From assembly GCF_024508275.1 (NCBI RefSeq), contig NZ_CP101989.1:3410001-3474000 (forward strand): 64,000 nt of DNA, written 5' to 3'. This document shows positions 61,911 to 64,000 of the stretch, piece after piece (the first letter of the stretch is position 1; every line of letters starts with the position of its first letter). The notes beneath the pieces were generated by a model, which was not told where the DNA came from, did not search any database, and saw only the letters and a program-made list of their open reading frames with translations. The stretch is from Cellulomonas wangsupingiae. Lineage in GTDB: Bacteria; Actinomycetota; Actinomycetes; Actinomycetales; Cellulomonadaceae. The position numbers and the translations under genes are program-made.

Positions 61911-62906
61911 TCAGTACGCGCGGGCGTCGACCGTCTCCTGGGTGATGGTCTGGTCGAACGCCTCGTCGATGACGATGGTCTCCTTCGGCACGTCCTCGCC
62001 GTCGTAGACCTTCTTGATGAGCTCGGCGAGCTGGTCACCGAACACCGGGTTGCACTCGACGACGTAGTTGAACTTCTTGTCGACGAGCGCCTGCAGCCCG
62101 TCGCGTACACCGTCGACGGACACGATCTGGATGTCCTTGCCCGGCACCTTGCCGGCCGCCTCGATGGCCTCGATGGCGCCGAGACCCATGTCGTCGTTGT
62201 GCGTGAAGATCATCGTCATGTCGGGGTACGCCTGCAGCGCGGCCTCGACGGCCGTCTTGCCCTCGGCACGCGTGAAGTTGCCGGACGCCTTGCCGATGAT
62301 CTGCTCGCCGACGACCTCGCCGAAGCCCTCCTCGCGGTCGACCTGCGCACCGGAGCCGAGCGTGCCCTGGAGCTCGAAGATCTTGGCGTCGGGCGCGTTC
62401 TCCGCGACCCACTCCCCCGCGGTCGTGCCCTCCTGCGTGAAGTCGGCGCCGATCCACGTGACGTACGGGTCCTCGACCGTCGTGTCGACCGTGCGGTCGA
62501 CGAGCACGACCGGGATGCCGGAGTCCTTGATCTCCTGGAGGACCTCGTCCCAGCCGGTCTCGATGACCGGGGAGAACGCGATGACGTCGACGTCCTGCGC
62601 GATGAAGTCGCGCAGCGCCTTGATCTGGTTCTCCTGCTTCTGCTGCGCGTCGACGAAGGTGAGGTCGAAGCCGTTCTCCTCCGACAGGCTCTCCTTGACG
62701 GACTCGGTGTTGGCGGTGCGCCAGCCGGACTCGGCGCCGAGCTGCGAGAAGCCGACGCGGATGGCGTCGCTGCCGCCGCCGCCGCTCTCGCCGTCACCGC
62801 CGTCGCCCGACGTGTCGGAACCGCCGCCGCAGGCCGCCAGGGCCAGGACCGTGAACGTCGCGACGGCACCGGCGATGCCGGTCCGCGCGCGGTTGATGCC
62901 CTTCAT
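61911..62906 (-). CDS. ytfQ: Sugar ABC transporter substrate-binding lipoprotein, YtfQ-type
   Basis: 331 residues. Signal peptide with lipobox LAAC (Cys near residue 26) and a Gly/Ser/Asp-rich tether, so it is lipid-anchored outside the membrane. The mature domain starts VGFSQLGAESGWRTANTESV, a strong YtfQ signature, with VDAQQKQENQIKALRDFIAQ, VDVIAFSPVIETGWDEVL and FTHNDDMGLGAIEAIEAAGK. YtfQ binds galactofuranose in E. coli; an arabinofuranose or other released sugar is possible here. ATG 62906 has a GAGGAGGAG ribosome site. Highest-expressed gene of the operon is expected because a hairpin follows. Confidence 0.93.
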   Translation of the reverse strand: MKGINRARTGIAGAVATFTVLALAACGGGSDTSGDGGDGESGGGGSDAIRVGFSQLGAESGWRTANTESVKESLSEENGFDLTFVDAQQKQENQIKALRDFIAQDVDVIAFSPVIETGWDEVLQEIKDSGIPVVLVDRTVDTTVEDPYVTWIGADFTQEGTTAGEWVAENAPDAKIFELQGTLGSGAQVDREEGFGEVVGEQIIGKASGNFTRAEGKTAVEAALQAYPDMTMIFTHNDDMGLGAIEAIEAAGKVPGKDIQIVSVDGVRDGLQALVDKKFNYVVECNPVFGDQLAELIKKVYDGEDVPKETIVIDEAFDQTITQETVDARAY

Positions 62907-62973
62907 GCAACTCCTCCTCGAGCAGCGCGGCCGACGTCGTCGTCAGCCGTCCAGGGATGCGTGACGGGATGAG

Positions 62974-63008
62974 TGTGAACGTTCTCAACGAGCACGTCAA
63001 CGAGTTGA
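62974..63008 (-). promoter_or_regulatory. CG-centred palindromes upstream of the sugar ABC operon
   Basis: TGTGAACGTTCTCA (62974-62987, one mismatched pair around GAACGTTC) and TCAACGAGTTGA (62997-63008) lie in the 274-bp gap between the LacI gene and the binding-protein gene. The first resembles TGTGTACGTTCACA at the xylanase. The adjacent LacI regulator is the likely binder. No further feature was seen in the gap. Confidence 0.6.
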
Positions 63009-63180
63009 GGTTGCGGTTCGATCACGAGCGTCGCCGCAGGTCGCGGGCCGAAACGCGGTTCCCGCCACGCGACATGTGAGCGATCACATCCACACCGGGC
63101 CGTGACCTGCGAGGACACGACCGTGCGCGAGCCCAGGCTCCCGCACGCGCGGCGCGCGCGCAACGGTCCCGCGACCGGTG

Positions 63181-64000
63181 TCAGAGCAGGACGCGCGCCG
63201 GGTCCCGCGGCGGGGCCGTGCTCTCCCGCACCAGCAGCCGCGGCGACACCGCCACCGACGACGACGTCGACGCGCCGTCACGCGCCGCCAGCAACAGCTC
63301 GACGCAGCGGTACCCCAGCTCCTCGAGCTCCTGTGCGACCGTCGTCAGCGGCGGGACGAAGTGCGCCGAGCCGTCACCGTCGTCGTACCCGACGACCGAC
63401 ACGTCGTCCGGCACCCGCAGCCGCGCGTCGGCCAGGGCGTGCATCATGCCCAGCGCGAGCAGGTCGTTCGCCGCGAAGATCGCGGTCGGCAGGGTCGAGC
63501 GACGCCGCCGCACGCGGGCCACGAGCTCCTGGCCGGCGAGGTACCCGACCTCGGCGCTCCAGTCGTCCGCCCACAGCGTGCGCGGCGCGAGCCCCGCCGC
63601 CGCCATGGTCTCGCGGAACCCGACGGCCCGTGCGCGGGCGTCGACCCACGGCGCCGGCCCGGCCAGGTGCAGCACGTCGCGGTGCCCGAGGTCGAGCAGG
63701 TGACGCGTCGCCACCTTCGCCCCGGCCTCCTGGTCGATCGCCACCGCGAGCGCGTGCTCCCCGCCCGCGCGCCCGGCCACGACGACCGGGACCTGCGCCT
63801 TCGACTCGAGCACCGCCGCGGCGGCCTCGTCGTGCGACGCGACGACGACGATCCCGTCCACGCCCTGGTCGAGGAGGTGCTCGATCGCGGAGGCGACCTC
63901 GTCCTTGTGCTGCAGGTCCACGGTGGCCAGGGACACGAACAGGCCCTTCGCGCGGGCCGCCTGCTCGATCGACACCAGGGTGCGCGTCGGGCCGAACAGG
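63181..64000 (-). CDS. LacI-family regulator of the sugar ABC operon (N-terminal part outside window)
   Basis: Open from the window edge; 272 codons plus the stop at 63181-63183. The effector domain is nearly complete: SIEQAARAKGLFVSLATVDL, GVDGIVVVASHDEAAAAVLE, VVVAGRAGGEHALAVAIDQE, ATRHLLDLGHRDVLHLAGPA, FAANDLLALGMMHAL, VVGYDDGDGSAHFVPPLTTVAQ and LLVREST. The helix-turn-helix is beyond base 64000. It is read in the same direction as, and just upstream of, the YtfQRT-YjfF-type operon, whose promoter has CG-centred palindromes, so it most likely represses that operon in response to the imported sugar. Confidence 0.94.
   Translation of the reverse strand, partial: LFGPTRTLVSIEQAARAKGLFVSLATVDLQHKDEVASAIEHLLDQGVDGIVVVASHDEAAAAVLESKAQVPVVVAGRAGGEHALAVAIDQEAGAKVATRHLLDLGHRDVLHLAGPAPWVDARARAVGFRETMAAAGLAPRTLWADDWSAEVGYLAGQELVARVRRRRSTLPTAIFAANDLLALGMMHALADARLRVPDDVSVVGYDDGDGSAHFVPPLTTVAQELEELGYRCVELLLAARDGASTSSSVAVSPRLLVRESTAPPRDPARVLL

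Overview
The window is about 74% G+C, with dense genes, many GTG starts, ATGA/GTGA start-stop overlaps and frequent leaderless-looking promoters. It carries secreted plant-polysaccharide enzymes with CBM2 and Pro/Thr linkers and at least five LacI-type regulators. This points to a cellulolytic actinobacterium of the Cellulomonadaceae (Cellulomonas-like); the genus is an inference. No rRNA, tRNA, CRISPR array, insertion sequence or prophage was recognised.

Layout. 1-9.3 kb: end of a LacI regulator, a GH95 alpha-L-fucosidase, TrmL tRNA methyltransferase, a gamma-glutamyltransferase, a lactonase-type amidohydrolase with its GntR regulator, a lipoprotein and an alpha/beta hydrolase. 9.3-14.8 kb: hexuronate block (LacI, UxaC, LacI, UxuB-type reductase). 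14.8-21 kb: two converging operons (Gfo/Idh oxidoreductase + TIM-barrel isomerase; large flavoprotein + SDR), each preceded by the same GGAAAGCGC-type LacI operator, with a septum-formation-type lipoprotein between. 21-30 kb: AEC transporter, membrane J-domain operon, XRE-cupin regulator divergent from a thioredoxin-reductase-like gene and methyltransferase, and a two-component system divergent from a small membrane protein and a multicopper oxidase. 30-41 kb: GH42, an orphan ABC ATPase, a trimodular GH10-CBM2-GH62 xylanase, its divergent LacI gene, a small regulator/membrane pair and a GH3 enzyme. 41-46 kb: VOC protein, a stand-alone family A DNA polymerase, hydrolase, acetyltransferase, PrsW-type protease. 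46-52 kb: cupin, a decayed PmoA/DUF6807 gene, a second Gfo/Idh, then GH51 and a GH43-like protein. 52-58 kb: TetR, an MMPL transporter with an unusual tail, and a YhgE/Pip protein. 58-64 kb: a YtfQRT-YjfF-type sugar ABC operon and its LacI regulator.

How the genes fit together. The xylanase, GH51, GH43-like, GH3, GH42 and GH95 enzymes would release xylose, arabinose, galactose and fucose from hemicellulose and pectin; UxaC/UxuB take the uronic-acid side groups; the ABC operon imports a released (possibly furanose) sugar. Palindromic operators with a central CG lie at most of these promoters.

The most unexpected structure is between genes. All six convergent gene junctions with a gap over 90 bp contain inverted repeats, in three distinct families plus one plain terminator hairpin: an eight-copy array with about 42-bp spacing, a nine-copy array of an 11-bp palindrome spaced 31 or 50 bp, and a GAGCGCGG family shared exactly between two sites 34 kb apart. 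Elements related to the first family also follow uxuB, the GH51 gene and the YhgE/Pip gene.
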